64,000 nucleotides of DNA from Telmatactis stephensoni (GCA_029948255.1 JALIZF010001333.1:62001-126000), one strand, 5' to 3'; numbered from the stretch's first letter, positions 24,855 through 38,044 are shown. Notes: generated from the sequence alone by a model not told the origin. Numbers and translations: made by a program.

Positions 24855-25565
24855 TTGTCATGTGACTGGGTTATACGTACTTGTTACGATTTGACGTTGA
24901 TACGTCTCCCTATACTATGCTTCATGTCACGTGACCTATAATACACGTCAATGGTACTTGTCATGTGACTGTGTTACTTCTCACCTGACTGTCATTCATG
25001 TAACTACTGTAATAGATACCGCGGCAAAACGTCTGTGCATGCGTGAGTTTTCACGGGCTTACGCGCGTCGCGTCTTGACCACAGGACTCCCAAGTAATGT
25101 TTTTAGAAATTCTTTCAATAGATTTTTCCATATCATATCTCTCAGCTTAATTTTGAGCACAACTAACAGGAAAGTACTTGGCGCAAAAGGCTGGCGTCAG
25201 AATATGCTACAGCGTCCTTGATCTGATATTTTGGGGACTAACTTTGGCTTCTGTGGCTCAGTTTTCGCTGGCAAAGTTCACGGTCAGCCGAATATTTTCA
25301 TCGTTTCATAAGTCGCGCATGCGTGGTTCATTTTGTCTCGGTGCCAAGTGACAGTTGTCATGTGACTGCAGTACTTGTCACGCGAGTGCAATACTTGTCA
25401 TGTGTATCAAACGTGAGTGAAAATTTTCATGCCCGTGACTAACACTTATCATGTGACTATGACACTTGACACGTGACTAATACTTGTCATGTAACTGGTT
25501 CTTGTCACAGAGCTAACACTCCATATCTCATGCATTTTGACGTTTGCCTCTGTCATGTGACTACC
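24855..25565 (+). repeat. Degenerate array of CTTGTCATGTGACTG units
   Basis: About ten scattered units of TGTCATGTGACT or TCACGTGAC between 24855 and 25005 and again from 25345 to 25565, many containing an E-box (CACGTG or CATGTG). The middle is occupied by an interspersed repeat (25021-25345). Confidence 0.65.
25021..25345. repeat. Interspersed repeat CCGCGG...GCATGCGTGG, copy 1
   Basis: Shares with 50522-50800 the order CCGCGGYAAAACG-like, GTGAGTTTTCACGGGCTTACG, CCCAAGYAATRTTTTTAGAA, TACTTGGYGCAAAAGGC and GTCGCGCATGCGTGG. Probably an old transposon fragment. Confidence 0.7.
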
Positions 25566-26269
25566 GGTTCAGCGATCCTTATATTGTTTTACGAAGGAGC
25601 CGAAATCAGTATTCATTTCGATATTTTCAACTATATACTAGAGTGATTTTATTTAACCCGTGAAATAAAAGTTGACTAACTACTGAGTACTAGTAGATAA
25701 TGAACAATAGAAAACAATGAGTTTAGAGTCGACTACTAACTATTATGTGTACTATTTTTTTCAAGGGTTAAATCAAATCACTCTATAAACTGGTTAGAAA
25801 GCATGAAATTCAGTATTGACTGTAGTGACTACTGAGTAGTATATAATTATTTACGTTTGGAGTATCTTTCAGTACAAAATATGGAAAGACAAAAAGGTGT
25901 TTCACGAGGAAAAAAAATTTAAAGGAATGAGTTATGATAAAGCGTTAATATCTTTTTTGGGAAAAGTAATTACCTCATCTATTACATGCATGACAATGGA
26001 AGAATGTCACATTTTACTATACTCAATGGTCGCATCATTTTCATAGTATCAGCTACAGTAGCTCTACAGTAACAAGCGTCGAAAAATAGTTTTCACCTTA
26101 ATCGCACCGCCAAATTACCTTGCTCGATCGATGCTCAAAGCATGAATATCTTACATTAAAGTCAACAAATATTCCTTACATTAAAGCCAACAAATATTCC
26201 TTGAATCGTTTGTTTGATACTTGAAAGATTGCTGAGGTCTAAGCCTAATCTGATCCCCCACTCATACTG

Positions 26270-26374
26270 GAGAAATGGAAGACGAGTTGTGCCAAGAGAA
26301 AATATAATAAAAGAGTTATCAATCCCGGTTACCAGTGACAACTCGCCTTCATGTAATCAGAGCCTTAGAAGATG
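26270..26374. repeat. Diverged copy of the CTTCATGTGAACGGGCC MITE
   Basis: AGACGAGTTGT, AAAAGAGTTATC and CAACTCGCCTTCATGT follow the order of the intact element at 29242-29377. Confidence 0.6.
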
Positions 26375-27991
26375 AGAAGGAACCAAGCTTCTGCCGTTTT
26401 CGTAATCTACCAAACAGCTTATTTTCTTGTCGGAAGTTGATTTATGGCATCTTCACTTGCTGTAACTGTTGGAATCTACGCGGATGTATTGAATCCATTT
26501 CCATTTCCGACTTTCCATTCCCAAAATTCTTCTGTTTATTAGCGTAAAGTGTTCTCATTAGTGTTACTGAAAATGATGTTAATGCTTTTTTCACTTTGGG
26601 AATGGGAATAATAAAGCAAGAATTATTTTAATTCGTTTTGTACTTGACGTCATCTTACTAAAACTAAAAGAAGCTCAACCCAAGACATCTGCATTTTAGG
26701 CATTTTATAAAGCTTTTTGTTTGTCTTACCTGAACTCTTGTCTTATCTTGGAATATGTATTTTGCTTTCAACTAAAAGAAGTTATTTTAAATCAAATCAA
26801 TCCTTATATTAATGCTAAAGTTTTGTACTTTATTGGCCAATTTCCTCCTGATTAATGAATTTGTGCTAACGTTTTTGCGGTAAATATACCATGCAGGATC
26901 AACTCAAAACATAACGCGTCCCGCGATTTCTGAACACTCAGAACTGACTCCACATTTGCAGTTATTTGTTTATAAGCGGCGCTTGAATGTTGAATTCAAG
27001 AAATGTATTGAAATGTATTTTGTCTTCTGGATTTATGGTGGCAGAAGTGTCGCTTATTCATTACTCAGGAGACCACCCCGTTCCACTTTCACATGATAAG
27101 AAGACTGAAGTCATATATTATTGATGTAAATCACATGAAAAACACTTCGTCTTACCTCAGCATTTAATGTTATTCCTTTATTTACCTCAAAAGTGGTAAA
27201 ATCATATACATAATACATATCGAAAATTTTGCAATGGTCTTCTTTAAAATCACATTCCTTTTTTTTAATAACAATAAAATTGAGTCTATTGGTAGTATTT
27301 GCACTTGCTGTAATTGTGATGTAAATTGAAGAACTTCGATATTCTTTTCTGGAGGTTTCAAAATTGTCTCATGATTTCATGAATTATTAAGTGTTATACG
27401 GGGGTAACCTAATTTACAGCCTCCCTGCATACAATTAATGAACGATTAGACAAAATCCATGAAATGCTGACGCTAACCACATTACTGGCTCAACTGTGGA
27501 GAGCATTAAACTTCGGCAAAGAAGAAAATGTTATTGGCAAATAACATCCAATAGTTTTGGACTCTTTGTGCGTAATTGAAGAAATCTAACACTCCACGCT
27601 TGACCCAATCTATGTTTGAATTCAAGTGGAAAGGGTTTGACTTCTCGTCCACGGGCATTTAACTTCTACAAGTGCGCCGACTTCAAGTACCACAAATAAT
27701 ACTTATTCACGAGTCTTTTTTCACGTAAGTAAAGCACAGCCAACGAAACTAAAGAGTTATTTTGTCTGTTAGGTCTATGGATTCTCTTAAATCCTTGCCC
27801 ATTGTTGTTGTCGTTTATTTTGTCATGGATTTTTCCACAACAAAAGATCTACGTCAGATCCAAGGCCCCTAAAGGATGACTCCCTTCTGGGACATTCCAC
27901 AAATGCTTAGAACGGAATATATTGCTTCATTCTAAAACTGGTTTTTCAGCGACTAGTATATGCTTGGTTTGGTTTCAGATTTCTTTGGATC

Positions 27992-30900
27992 ATGGCTGAA
28001 AAGTCTTTGATTTCAACATTGTTGGTACTGATCCTTACTTGGGAAGAACTGTAAGTACAAAATTGGTTTCATACTTTTAATATTTCACTCATTCAACCTT
28101 AACTTAATCTTCCAACTAACTAAAACCGGTGACGTTTTGGACTTTCGGTCGGCAAAAGATAAGTTGAGTGAATCAGTCGATCCGTGTTTGATAGCAAACC
28201 GTATTTCCAATTTGTTAAAGTTATGCAATAGCAGCCAGTCTTTAAGCCTATTTCTATAGCTTCATGTCAGCATTCTGTTGCATTGTGAGCTGTACATTTT
28301 GTAAACTTGTAAACATTTTGTAAAACCTCTTTCGAAACCCTGGACTTAATTATACCTGTGCACATTGTACACTCCTAACAATTTTCAAAAGAAAGAAATA
28401 TTTTCCAATTTAACAAATACTGTAGAAAATAATAAACTTCGAGGAATCGATACAGAATGGTCAACAGATTCAAGACATCGATACAAGTACAGATCAGCAG
28501 ATTTTTCAAGGCGTAAACGAAATTTCCCTCTCAGTTTTCTTTTTCTTTTACAAAAGTCCGATGGCGTACAAAAGTAGAATGTTACAGGGAAGGGTTTCGA
28601 GGCCCACAACACATTATTAACCACAATACATTATATAATTGTGTTTTGAAAGTCAAGCGATGAGAAGAGTAAAGCTTTGTCGTGGCATGGTTTTACCGGC
28701 GCACCATCTGTTAACCATCAATAAATGAAATATTGCCAGAACAAAGCAATGTAAAAGTTATTGTGCATCGGAAAAGTGAAAGGATTTAAACAGCAACTTC
28801 CTGATTTAATAACCAATCGTCGACTTATGGGGTCCGTGAAAAAAACAATTAGAACTGTGCACACAAAAGAATCTTTGAAAACAAACATTTGTTTCCACTG
28901 AGATTGTACTTAAAGTCTTGCATACATATAGTTTTGGTCGATTTTAATAGATGAGTAATATAGATAATTAACATCGAGTTTTTGCTTAGTTTTCAACTTA
29001 TTGGACACAAGACCCATCCCTTTGTAAGTCCAACTATTCCAGCTAACATGTGTCTAGATCTCCTAAATTATGCAGAAAAAGGGATGTCACGACAGCCAGC
29101 CACATTTGTGGGCAAGTAGAACTTCTTTAGCTTTTGAATGCCAAAAGATGAGAGAAGAGCCCTTTTCTATTTTGATCACAAGCATGGTTGCCTCGAAATC
29201 CCTCTATATATTCTGACAACCATTGTGCATCTTCCGTGTTTAAGGCCCGTTCACATGAAGACGAGTTGTCTCTGGTAGCAGGGATAATTCTTTTGTTATG
29301 CGTCCCCCAGGGAAAAGAAAACAAAAGAGTTATCCCTGCTACCTGGGACAACTTACCTTCATGTGAACGGGCCCTAAGTTTTCAAGTGCTATTTGAGGAA
29401 GTTCTCGATTGTGCTAAATAACGATAGGAGGTGTAAACTCATAGTCATAAACCAAAATAGAAAGTGCGTAGAATGGTTAATAATGCAACAACTACACGAA
29501 TAGAAGGCGTTGATGTTGACAGATGTAGATATCCTGAAAAATAATTGAAAGCTTTTTACACTATATTCACGAAGAACAACGCCCTGCAAATTGTTGAGTA
29601 GTTTGCTACTCATCCATACACTCAACTTTTACAAAGTCATGTACGAAACATGGCTGCCCTGCAACTTTTACAAAGTCATGTAAAAGAACAAAGGAAACGC
29701 AAGATGTCCACCTTTGCAGCACGGCTAATTAAAAGTTTATGCTCCAAATATTTAGAAAAATTAAATATACATAGATTTTAACTCTGCAGTTTCTGAGTGC
29801 AACGATTTTATTGATCGGCGAGGCTTTATCGCTTCTTTTATTCTAGAAGTAAGCGGATTATTTTAGAAACTAGGTACATGTTGAAGTTAAACCGCAAATT
29901 ACTTGCGGTCAAGGTGACTATATTAAAGGTTTTTAGTACCGCTGAGTCAATGGCTTTGTAATCGACTTCAGAACCATACATTTTAAATGAATGATGCCTA
30001 ATAATAGTTCAGCCCCGTCAGCAAATATAAAAGAAACCCTTATCAGTGCTCCCCTAAGGAGTTTATATATAGAACACTTGTGATGGGTTCTTCATCAAAG
30101 CGGCGATCTTCAGACATTAATGCTAACGATTATTAGATAAAGCCCATAAAGCCCGCTATCTAAAGCATCGATGTTTGGGTTGTATTGTAGATGCCTTTAT
30201 TAATGGACTCGACGAAATGATTACATTTGATTTTCGGGATTTCTTTGAAGTGTTTATTTTGTTCTACTTTCTTAAATGGTTGATAATTATTGTGATTATG
30301 TCAGTGCTTTTTTTTTGAAAATTACATTTTCCCTTATTTTCATTTACAGCTGAGATAGTTCATGACAAGTTTCAAAAATGGAAAACGAACTCAACATTGT
30401 TTTGAAAATAAATGCATTCAGTAGCTCTGTTTATCAAGCAAGTCAAGTTCTTAGAGTACAATTAAGCCTCCCCTAATTGCCGGCTCTTTAAATTTCGCGT
30501 TCTTCCCCTTTAACCCAGATAAATTGGAAAAAGGCATCCTGTTAGACCTTCCGTCCACACTTAAACGGCATGCATTTTTCTTTAGTTTAAGGTGCGAAAA
30601 CGGAGTAATTGAAAAACTATGCGCACGAATTCCGGCCGAATTTTCAATCATGCGCAGTGCGTTTTTCACCTGTCATCTTAGTGACTTTCAGGAAACGAAC
30701 CCTCGGAACAGAGCTAGACATCAAAAAAGTAAAACAAATATATTTAAACATTTCAAGACGTCCTCCTCCTTTTAGGAGCAAGGATGGCACAGTTGGTTAG
30801 TGCGCGGCCTTTAGTGCAAGAGGTCCCTAGTTCAATCCCCAGTGACCTCACATCCTTGTTTCAACTTCTTTCCTTTCTGTGTGGCTTTAAGTAGCTTTAA

Positions 30901-33900
30901 ATACACTTAAAACGGAGCACTGATGGAGAGAGGGTAGTAAAATGAGCGCACCGTCGACCTCAAGTTTATCAGTTACCCGAATTACTGTCACGAGTTATCG
31001 ACGTAAAATATGGTCGATTTACTTTACTTTACTCTCCATCTTTTGTTCATCTTATCGATGATCATTTTTGTACCATGTTTTATACCCTATATTGTATTGT
31101 TTTATCGATGCAGAGTCTACGGGGACGTTGATGTGAACACCTTAGTACCTAAGGGCTACCTAAAAGGAGTAAGACCGCATTCCAGAGGTAACCAATCAAA
31201 TTCGTTTTTGGATGGTGTAGCAGCTCTCGTAAGATCTAAGCCTATTGGATCGATACTCTCACTGTTAAACAATAGAACAATAGAACAATAGAACGAGTTG
31301 ACAATGAAATGTATTGTTTTGTTTCGCCAATCACAACAGATCTTCCAAGTTGCTGTTACACTGTTGTCTTTCTTTGCCGGGATGATCAGTTAGATCTTTC
31401 TTAACATGTTTAGATCTGAGGGCCACAAGTTTATCAGTTTACTGTCACGTGTTACCCTTGTGAAATAAAGTTGATGATTATTATTATTATGTAATTTTAA
31501 ATCACACGAATAATGAATTAGAAGTGATTTGCATGATTTGTATTCACAAAAGATTTTAATTGTGAAAAAAACTAATCATTATCTTCAGGAAATTAGTCAT
31601 GGCATAAATATGCTCCTTCATTGGGTATACTTGGGTATTCTCTGCGACCGAGGGGAGCTCTGGTAGCTAGGGGGAACGCAGGACATCTCACGAATGCGAG
31701 GGCTAGTGATTATCCTTTCCATTAATAAGGAGTCACCATTAGTTGACGTCAACTGCAGGGAGGAAGCTATGGTACAAATAAAATCTCATCGATTATAAAG
31801 TTTTCATTTTTATTGGTTAGGTGGACCCGTCAATGTAGAAGTCAGTATCTACGTTAACTCTTTTGGTAATATCGAGGAAGCGCAAATGGTACGTAATTGA
31901 AATTGTTTCCTTGGAAAAACCGTTATAAAACCCTGTGCGATGCAGCCACACTGATCATTTTGACACAATGGAACCTCAAGAAGCGATAACTTCTTCGTCG
32001 CCAGTATTTTCTGCCCTGATCATCTGTTCAAGCATTTATTATTTCAATAGTAAAAAAAAGTAAAAGAACCCTCTGTACAACAGTCGGCACTTTATCTTGT
32101 CCCCTGCTAGGAAGCGATTTTGTAGAGGCTTGAATGAAATTCAGCTCTGCGGTAATCGATATCACTTTTTCAATACCTCGGAATGCACTAAACTAAGTCT
32201 AACTCACGCGAAAGCATTAAAAGTTACTCTACTAATTAATAACAGTCATGTCTATGGCATCTTTCTGTTTGTGATACCTCTACAGGAATACAAGATATAT
32301 GGGTACTATCGTCAGTACTGGAATGACAACCGCTTGGCTGGTAGGATCAATGAAACTTTAATTATCAAGGGTGAAGATATTGAAAAAGTTTGGAAGCCTG
32401 ATTCTTACTGTTATAATGCAAGAGAGTCGACCCTAAGCGCTAGTGATACTGATATTAACAGTATGATGACTATTCAACCAAATGGTGATATCGCTTATGC
32501 AAGAATGTAAGTAAATATTTCTTACCGGGGGGGGGGACTCCTATATATAAGAAGACGGGGATGCTCGTCGGAAATTTTGAAAATGACCCCTAAAAGGTAC
32601 CAGAGTGGGAGTGGCTACAATTGATTTCTACCCCTAAAAGGTACCAATTCAAAAACAATAATAAAGAATTAAGGTAATGAAACACTTTGTTATCGATGTG
32701 CTTTGAAGATTCAATTCAGATCATCGAAATCGTCCCTTTCATGCTTATTTTAGGTAGTTTATTTACCCCAAAACAGTCCCTAAAAGGTACCAGCTATGTC
32801 TCTGGTAGTCCACTTAAGTCTGAGGCACCCTAAAAGGTACCAGATTGCAGATTTTGACCCCTAAAAGGTACGACGAGCATCCCCGTCCATTTACGATCGG
32901 AGTCCCCCCCCCCCCCCCCGGGATTTCTTATATACCTATATATTTCAAAACAGTTACATGAGCTGGTTAATCTGTAAACAGTTGTCTGAAAATAGAAATG
33001 TTTGGCCTTTTTCTTGAAAGAACATCTTACCCAGGTTACCCAAAGTTTTTATATAAAGAAAAAAGGGGAAAGCAACTTTTTTTACAACAGCAATTTTAAC
33101 GGATGAACTTGAGGCCGTGCCGACGCGCACGTACCCCGTTCTTCACCTTTCCATCAGGCTTCGTTTTAACAGGTCTATAAGCTTCAGTCCCCAATGCACG
33201 GATCAGAGATAAAGTCGAAGCAAGTGTACGAAATGGATCCAACTCGGGACCGGTACCATACCACAATTTAACCAGCTATGCCCTACTTGCTTCTATAAGG
33301 AGTGCTTTGAGTTAAGTTAACAAACCAAACAACATAATCAATCTCTTTTGACGCAGGACAATCATCGTGGCAGAATGTGACATGGACTTACACGACTTCC
33401 CAATGGACCTACAGAAATGCTATTTAAAGTTTAGTAGCTGTAAGTGCACAACTATTCTACTATGTTTATTGTAATTTGATGGGTTTGTCATCTTTCTAAA
33501 ATATATGCTGATACCTGAAAGTATAAAAGAATTTCTGCGCAAACAAGGCAAAACAAAAAACCGCTTCTTCTTGCAAAGTGAAGGACATGCATCTATCCGT
33601 ATATCAAGCGTGACACAGATGACTAAGGAGACATGGCCTGCCCACTTTTAATAACTGTTTATTTAAGTGTCCAAGTCTTCTAGCGCTCGCGCACTAATTG
33701 GGGGTACATATCACTCCACACACTACCACTACATTAACTGTTTTTAAGCATACAACTCTCAGCTCACATGTTGATTTTTACGGAGGGAGGAAAACCGGAA
33801 GAAGCCCGGCAGAAAAACCCTCAGGGACAAGGGAGAGAACAACACATCAAACAAACTCAGTTCACATATGATCCAGGCGCTCGATCTGGGACTCGAACCC

Positions 33901-36242
33901 GAACCACAGCAGTGAGAGGCCAGTATTCTAACCGCTCGGCCAACCATGCCAACCATGTGCTAAAGCTACCAGACCCTGTGATCCTTGTGCATGCGTTGGG
34001 AACTTATTTCAGTTTTTTCAACTAAATCTACTTTGTGCCTTTTCCACCACACCCGTCTTTTGTGCATCATTTCTTTGCATGTCTGGTTGCGTCCTTGTGT
34101 TGTATTATCTGATGCTTAATATTATTAATCATTATTAATTATTATTGATTATAATTGTCTCTAGTCAGTTACACCAATGAACATATAAACATGACATGGA
34201 GACCACCACATGGTGTATCAGTTGGAGGGAAGAACCTCGCTCAATTTTACTTCACTAAACTGACAACAAAGACATATAAGGAATCTTATGATTTGGGTAA
34301 GTTATTTTAATATTGCACATTAGTTGTTCGAAAGAGCAACAGGTTCGGTTCGCGATCCATGGCTAGTTCTAGTTCGTGAGCCTGCAGGAAATGAATCTTT
34401 AAGGGCTAAACAAACATGGATTTGGGCAAGTAGTTAAGAGTATTTTAGTAGATAATGTCTCTTCAAACAGTTGTATAATAACTCTTCATCACCGTGTAAT
34501 CACTTCATTTGAAACTCCTTACACCTTATTATCTTGTAAGTCTTTATAAATAATTAGAAAGATAATCAGATTAGAAAAGATCATTAGAATTCATCATCTC
34601 ATCTTAATCCGTCATGTGTCGCTTAGGGCATTCATATATTCTCTCCATATATTTCGGTCTGTCCTTCACTACTAATCCAGCCTCGCTCCAAGTCATCATT
34701 CCGTTATTCATTTTCACATTGATTTGATGAGTAAACGAAAATCTGCTATTATGTTTCTTTCTTAGGAAGCTACGCAATCATTGAAGTGGATTTTGAATTT
34801 GAACGCCGCCTTGGTTATTTCTTGATACAAGTTTACGCTCCAGACATCTTCATTGTTGTGTTGAGCTGGATAGTCTTCTGGATGGACAGAAATGACATGG
34901 GTAATCGTATGGCGTTGGGTATTACTACAATCTTAACCATTATGTTTCTCATGGGATCTATTAATGCCGCAATGCCACGTGTTAGCTACCCCAAAGCACT
35001 TGATTGGTATCTCATGATCTCCTTCACTCTTGTCTTCATGTCTTTGATTGAGTGTACGCTGGTCTTTGTGTTGTCTACATTAGAGGACGACAAAAAGAAA
35101 GAACAAGATTCAACCGAAGACGAAGAGGTTTGTCTGTCATTTTTACATTGGTTTTTGTCCTTGATTTTATGGCTGTTATTCATTATCACTACTAACGATC
35201 ATTTGTTACAACCTTACCACCACCACCATAACCACCACATGTACTATTATAAACACTATCACTACCATATAACCAGCTTTTCCACTCCTCCACCACCACT
35301 AACCACCACCACTACCACTACCACTGCCACTACCACTACCACAACACCACCACGGACCCCACCACTACCATTACCACCACCAACAACAACAACAACCCTA
35401 CCACCAAAACCACCACTACCGACGCCGCTACCACCACCACGAACACCACAACCAACACCAACATCACCACCAACAACAACAATAACCCCACCACCACACC
35501 ACCACCAACACTACCACCACCACCGTCACAACCACCACGAACACCACAACCAACACCAACACTACCAACACCAACCCAACCACCACATCACTTCCAACAC
35601 CACTACCACCTCCACAGCCAACACGAACACCATCACCACCACTAGTACCAACAGTAGCACCACCACCATATCATCATTATCTACATAATCACCGAACATC
35701 TCTTATTTGTGTTCCTTACAATAAGTAGCTGTACGTATTGTCATCGTAACATTAGGTGACAAAGCATTTTTATTGTTTTTCTTTGTTTTGGTCTTCTTTA
35801 TGCATTTATAATATTCATTTGTGTTTAGCATTCCGAAGTCGAACCGGAAAAAGAAAGAGAGTGCCACCATGCCAATTGCCAACACCGTATCCTATGGATC
35901 ACAGACAATCCTAAGTACTGCAGAAAGGAAAGAACTGAGCTGCTGGAGCTGACCCAAGAGAGAACTAATGGTGAACAACAACCGGTGTTTATGCCTCGTA
36001 TATGCAGCATCAAACATGGTAGCACCGAGCACGAGTTTGTCTTGCCTCGACTGTGTGGCAGTCACCGAACCCATAGTAAGAAGAAGCTGCAGATACCCGT
36101 TGCTTTCCGTAAACTGATGAAAAAGTTTGATTCTGGAAAGGGTATCGACCAGACCGTCGACTCCGCCTCCAAGTTTATGTTTCCTCTAGTGTTTCTTCTT
36201 TTCAATATCGTGTACTGGGCAATCTATCTGAACAAGTTCTGA
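27992..36242 (+). CDS. Gene B: Cys-loop ligand-gated ion channel subunit, paralogue of gene A, 470 aa, 8 coding exons
   Basis: Second copy of the array. Exons: 27992-28050, 31114-31187, 31821-31888, 32286-32506, 33357-33439, 34165-34296, 34766-35127, 35829-36242 (stop TGA), 471 codons. All splice sites are GT-AG with matching phase. ATG has A at -3 and G at +4. Signal peptide about 1-17; loop D Arg76; Cys-loop Cys148-Cys162; filter Gly258-Asn259-Arg260; M4 is FMFPLVFLLFNIVYW near the C terminus. Sequons NET (exon 4) and NMT (exon 6). The M3-M4 loop is longer than in A and C and has a Cys/His cluster (CHHANCQH). The M1-M3 exon is nearly identical in DNA to gene A, whereas other exons are more diverged. 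Exon 1 is also preceded by a good acceptor (TTTGGTTTCAG), which suggests a spliced 5' UTR. Same family and same caveats on ligand as gene A. Confidence 0.92.
29242..29377. repeat. Short inverted-repeat MITE in gene B intron 1
   Basis: AAGGCCCGTTCACATGAAG is mirrored by CTTCATGTGAACGGGCCCTAA, and GTAGCAGGGATAA by TTATCCCTGCTAC, nearly to the centre. Confidence 0.9.
30775..31033 (+). mobile_element. tRNA-derived SINE with TTTAC tail, gene B intron 1
   Basis: A box in TGGCACAGTTGGTTAGTGCG, B box in GGTCCCTAGTTCAATCCCC, a body ending CACGAGTTATCGACGTAAAA and a tail of TTTAC units. Ends 80 bases before exon 2. Other copies: 19279-19485 and 48551-48712. Confidence 0.85.
31440..31495 (+). repeat. 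Retroelement 3' tail with (ATT)n
   Basis: GAAATAAAGTTGATGATT followed by ATTATTATTATT; the same AATAAAGTT-plus-ATT tail form is at 49950-49980. Confidence 0.45.
32525..32922 (+). repeat. GTACC-motif MITE, 398 bp, gene B intron 4, with 8-bp target duplication
   Basis: Near-identical to 4877-5274. Flanked by ATTTCTTA at 32517-32524 and 32923-32930, an 8-bp target site duplication as made by hAT-type transposases. Starts 18 bases after the exon 4 donor. Five internal CCCTAAAAGGTAC motifs. Confidence 0.9.
33768..33960 (-). mobile_element. tRNA-derived SINE, minus strand, gene B intron 5
   Basis: On the minus strand: TTGGCCGAGCGGTTAGAATA (A box) then GGTTCGGGTTCGAGTCCC (B box), followed by a body containing CCTGAGGGTTTTTC. 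Different family from the TTTAC-tailed SINE. No functional tRNA fold expected past the B box. Confidence 0.8.
35201..35672 (+). repeat. (ACC)n-rich microsatellite, gene B intron 7
   Basis: About 470 bases almost entirely of CCA, ACC, ACA and CAC triplets. It keeps the upstream exon frame open, giving a Thr/Pro/His-rich read-through to 35688. Confidence 0.9.
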
Positions 36243-37792
36243 TGGCCTGCATGAGAAAGCAGTACAATACAATACATTTATTGGGTCTCCCCGCAGTGGT
36301 TTTAGTGGCCCTAAAGCGATCGACGTAAGTGATAACCGACCTGTACCCAACCAAAAAACAACGCACTGCCGGCCTCGATAAAAAATTGTCTACCACGTTC
36401 TTAGTTTTATATCATTTCTGTAAGTAGCTCTTTGAACTGAGACAGCTACTGTCTCTCAAACAGGGCGCGACTGCACTTGAGTCAGCTATTTCTTACAGTT
36501 TTTCTTTCCAAGTCACATTGCAGTGAACAAAGACCATGGCTGAAAAAGAGATGATTCATTGAGAGTGATCGACTGCATGCATTAGGTCAATTATCAGTGG
36601 AATACCACCAACAATTCATGAATTCCACTGATTAATGACCTAACCTAATATTGGAGAAATAACAGCAAGGAGTGCTTTATTGTCATTATCAAACTTTTGC
36701 AAGCTGCCCAACTGATAATCATATCTGAATTCTTCTGCAAGTTAGGAAAAATGGTGGATATTTGGTTGCTATCATGAAAAGCAAAGCTGAACTAAAAGCA
36801 AAGACCAAGCTAAGACATACATATACTGAGATACGTTTAGGGTAATTCCGTAGAAATAAAACCGAACATAGATTTGTAATGAAATTTCGTACAGTTACAG
36901 TTACGTATACTAAGCTTTAGTAATTCAAAAAATCAAAACGGGGATCACCCATGTTCGTTTTTGCGCTAGATGGCGGTAATTTTAAGCATTTTGAGGCCGT
37001 GCGACAGCAATATTTAAAAAAGAAAATCAGCCAAAAGGCACTCACCATTCGAATCAACTCATTACTAGCATTGAAATATTGGAGTTGTTCTTACTTTTAC
37101 ACATTGAACAAAAAGTAAAACCTCAAACATTTCAGAAAATGTAACATTTAACTGTTGCATTTAACTGTTGTAAAAATAGCAGCATTTCAACTGAAGTCTG
37201 TTCTATGGTACGTACCCGAGAATATCTTAAAACCGGAACATAGAATTTGTTAAGATTAAAATATCTGATACTTTATCTTATTCTCGCTGATTTGATAAAT
37301 AAAAACGATATATAGGTCACCATGTTCGCTTTTGCCCTACACCTACAGCTCGCTTAGGTACAAATTTTGCCCTCAAAATAGGATTTGACAGAGGAAAGAC
37401 TAAAAATATTGAAAACGTTCAGATCTCCTGCAGTGTTTTCCAATATGATAGCCCTGTGTTAGTATTTTTGATGTAATAAGAGTTAATTGTCATATTATTT
37501 TGCGCATCTTTCATTTATAAAACGGTATTTTTCTGCCTTTCATCTGGCCGCCATCTTGAAAACTTTGTCCTTGTGCGCAAGCTCGCGCATGCATGATGGA
37601 ATCTTGCGCATGCTCTACTGTGCAGTGCAAAACTACGGAATTACCTTAAATTAGAATCAAAGAGCAAACAGAACTTTGAAAAACTAGTTTACTCGTTTGT
37701 TTTTGGCTATTTCACACGTGTTAACAAATGTAAATACAACTAACTGTACCTTTTTTCTTTCTTCATGTAATAATTAACATCTATGCAATTAA

Positions 37793-38044
37793 GAAATAAA
37801 CCCATAACATGAAAGAGCACATCAAAATATACAAGATTATGGAATTTCATTGTGGACTGTGTTAAAGCCACTCAAATATGCGAAAAACTTTTAGAGGGAC
37901 ACTCCAAACCATACAATCTTTTGTAATTTTATGAATCTTTGCCATGAAAGGCTACTACTGTGGAAACATGCAGTCAAATACCATCAAAATCTTGTAAAAT
38001 TTGATGTGCTCTTTCACATTGTGCGGTTTATTTCATAATTGCAT
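37793..38044. repeat. MITE with about 55-bp terminal inverted repeats
   Basis: ATGCAATTAAGAAATAAACC, then CATGAAAGAGCACATCAAAA, are complemented at the right end (TTTGATGTGCTCTTTCACAT, AATTGCAT). Confidence 0.9.

Larger units (their letters stand above)
24317..27991. other. Spacer between genes A and B
   Basis: No coding exon recognised. Contains a GCGACC-type repeat, an E-box-like repeat array split by an interspersed element, a direct duplication at 26150-26201 and a diverged MITE copy at 26270-26374. The 3' UTR of A and the 5' UTR and promoter of B must lie here, but I could not fix their ends. Confidence 0.5.

Noticed and set aside
31010..31291. 93-codon hydrophobic ORF before gene B exon 2
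   Set aside because: The hydrophobic part comes from the SINE tail and intron; only 31114-31187 is exon. The signal peptide exon at 27992 fits the phase.
33880..33960. Functional minus-strand tRNA gene
   Set aside because: Continues into a SINE body and the acceptor stem is not closed.
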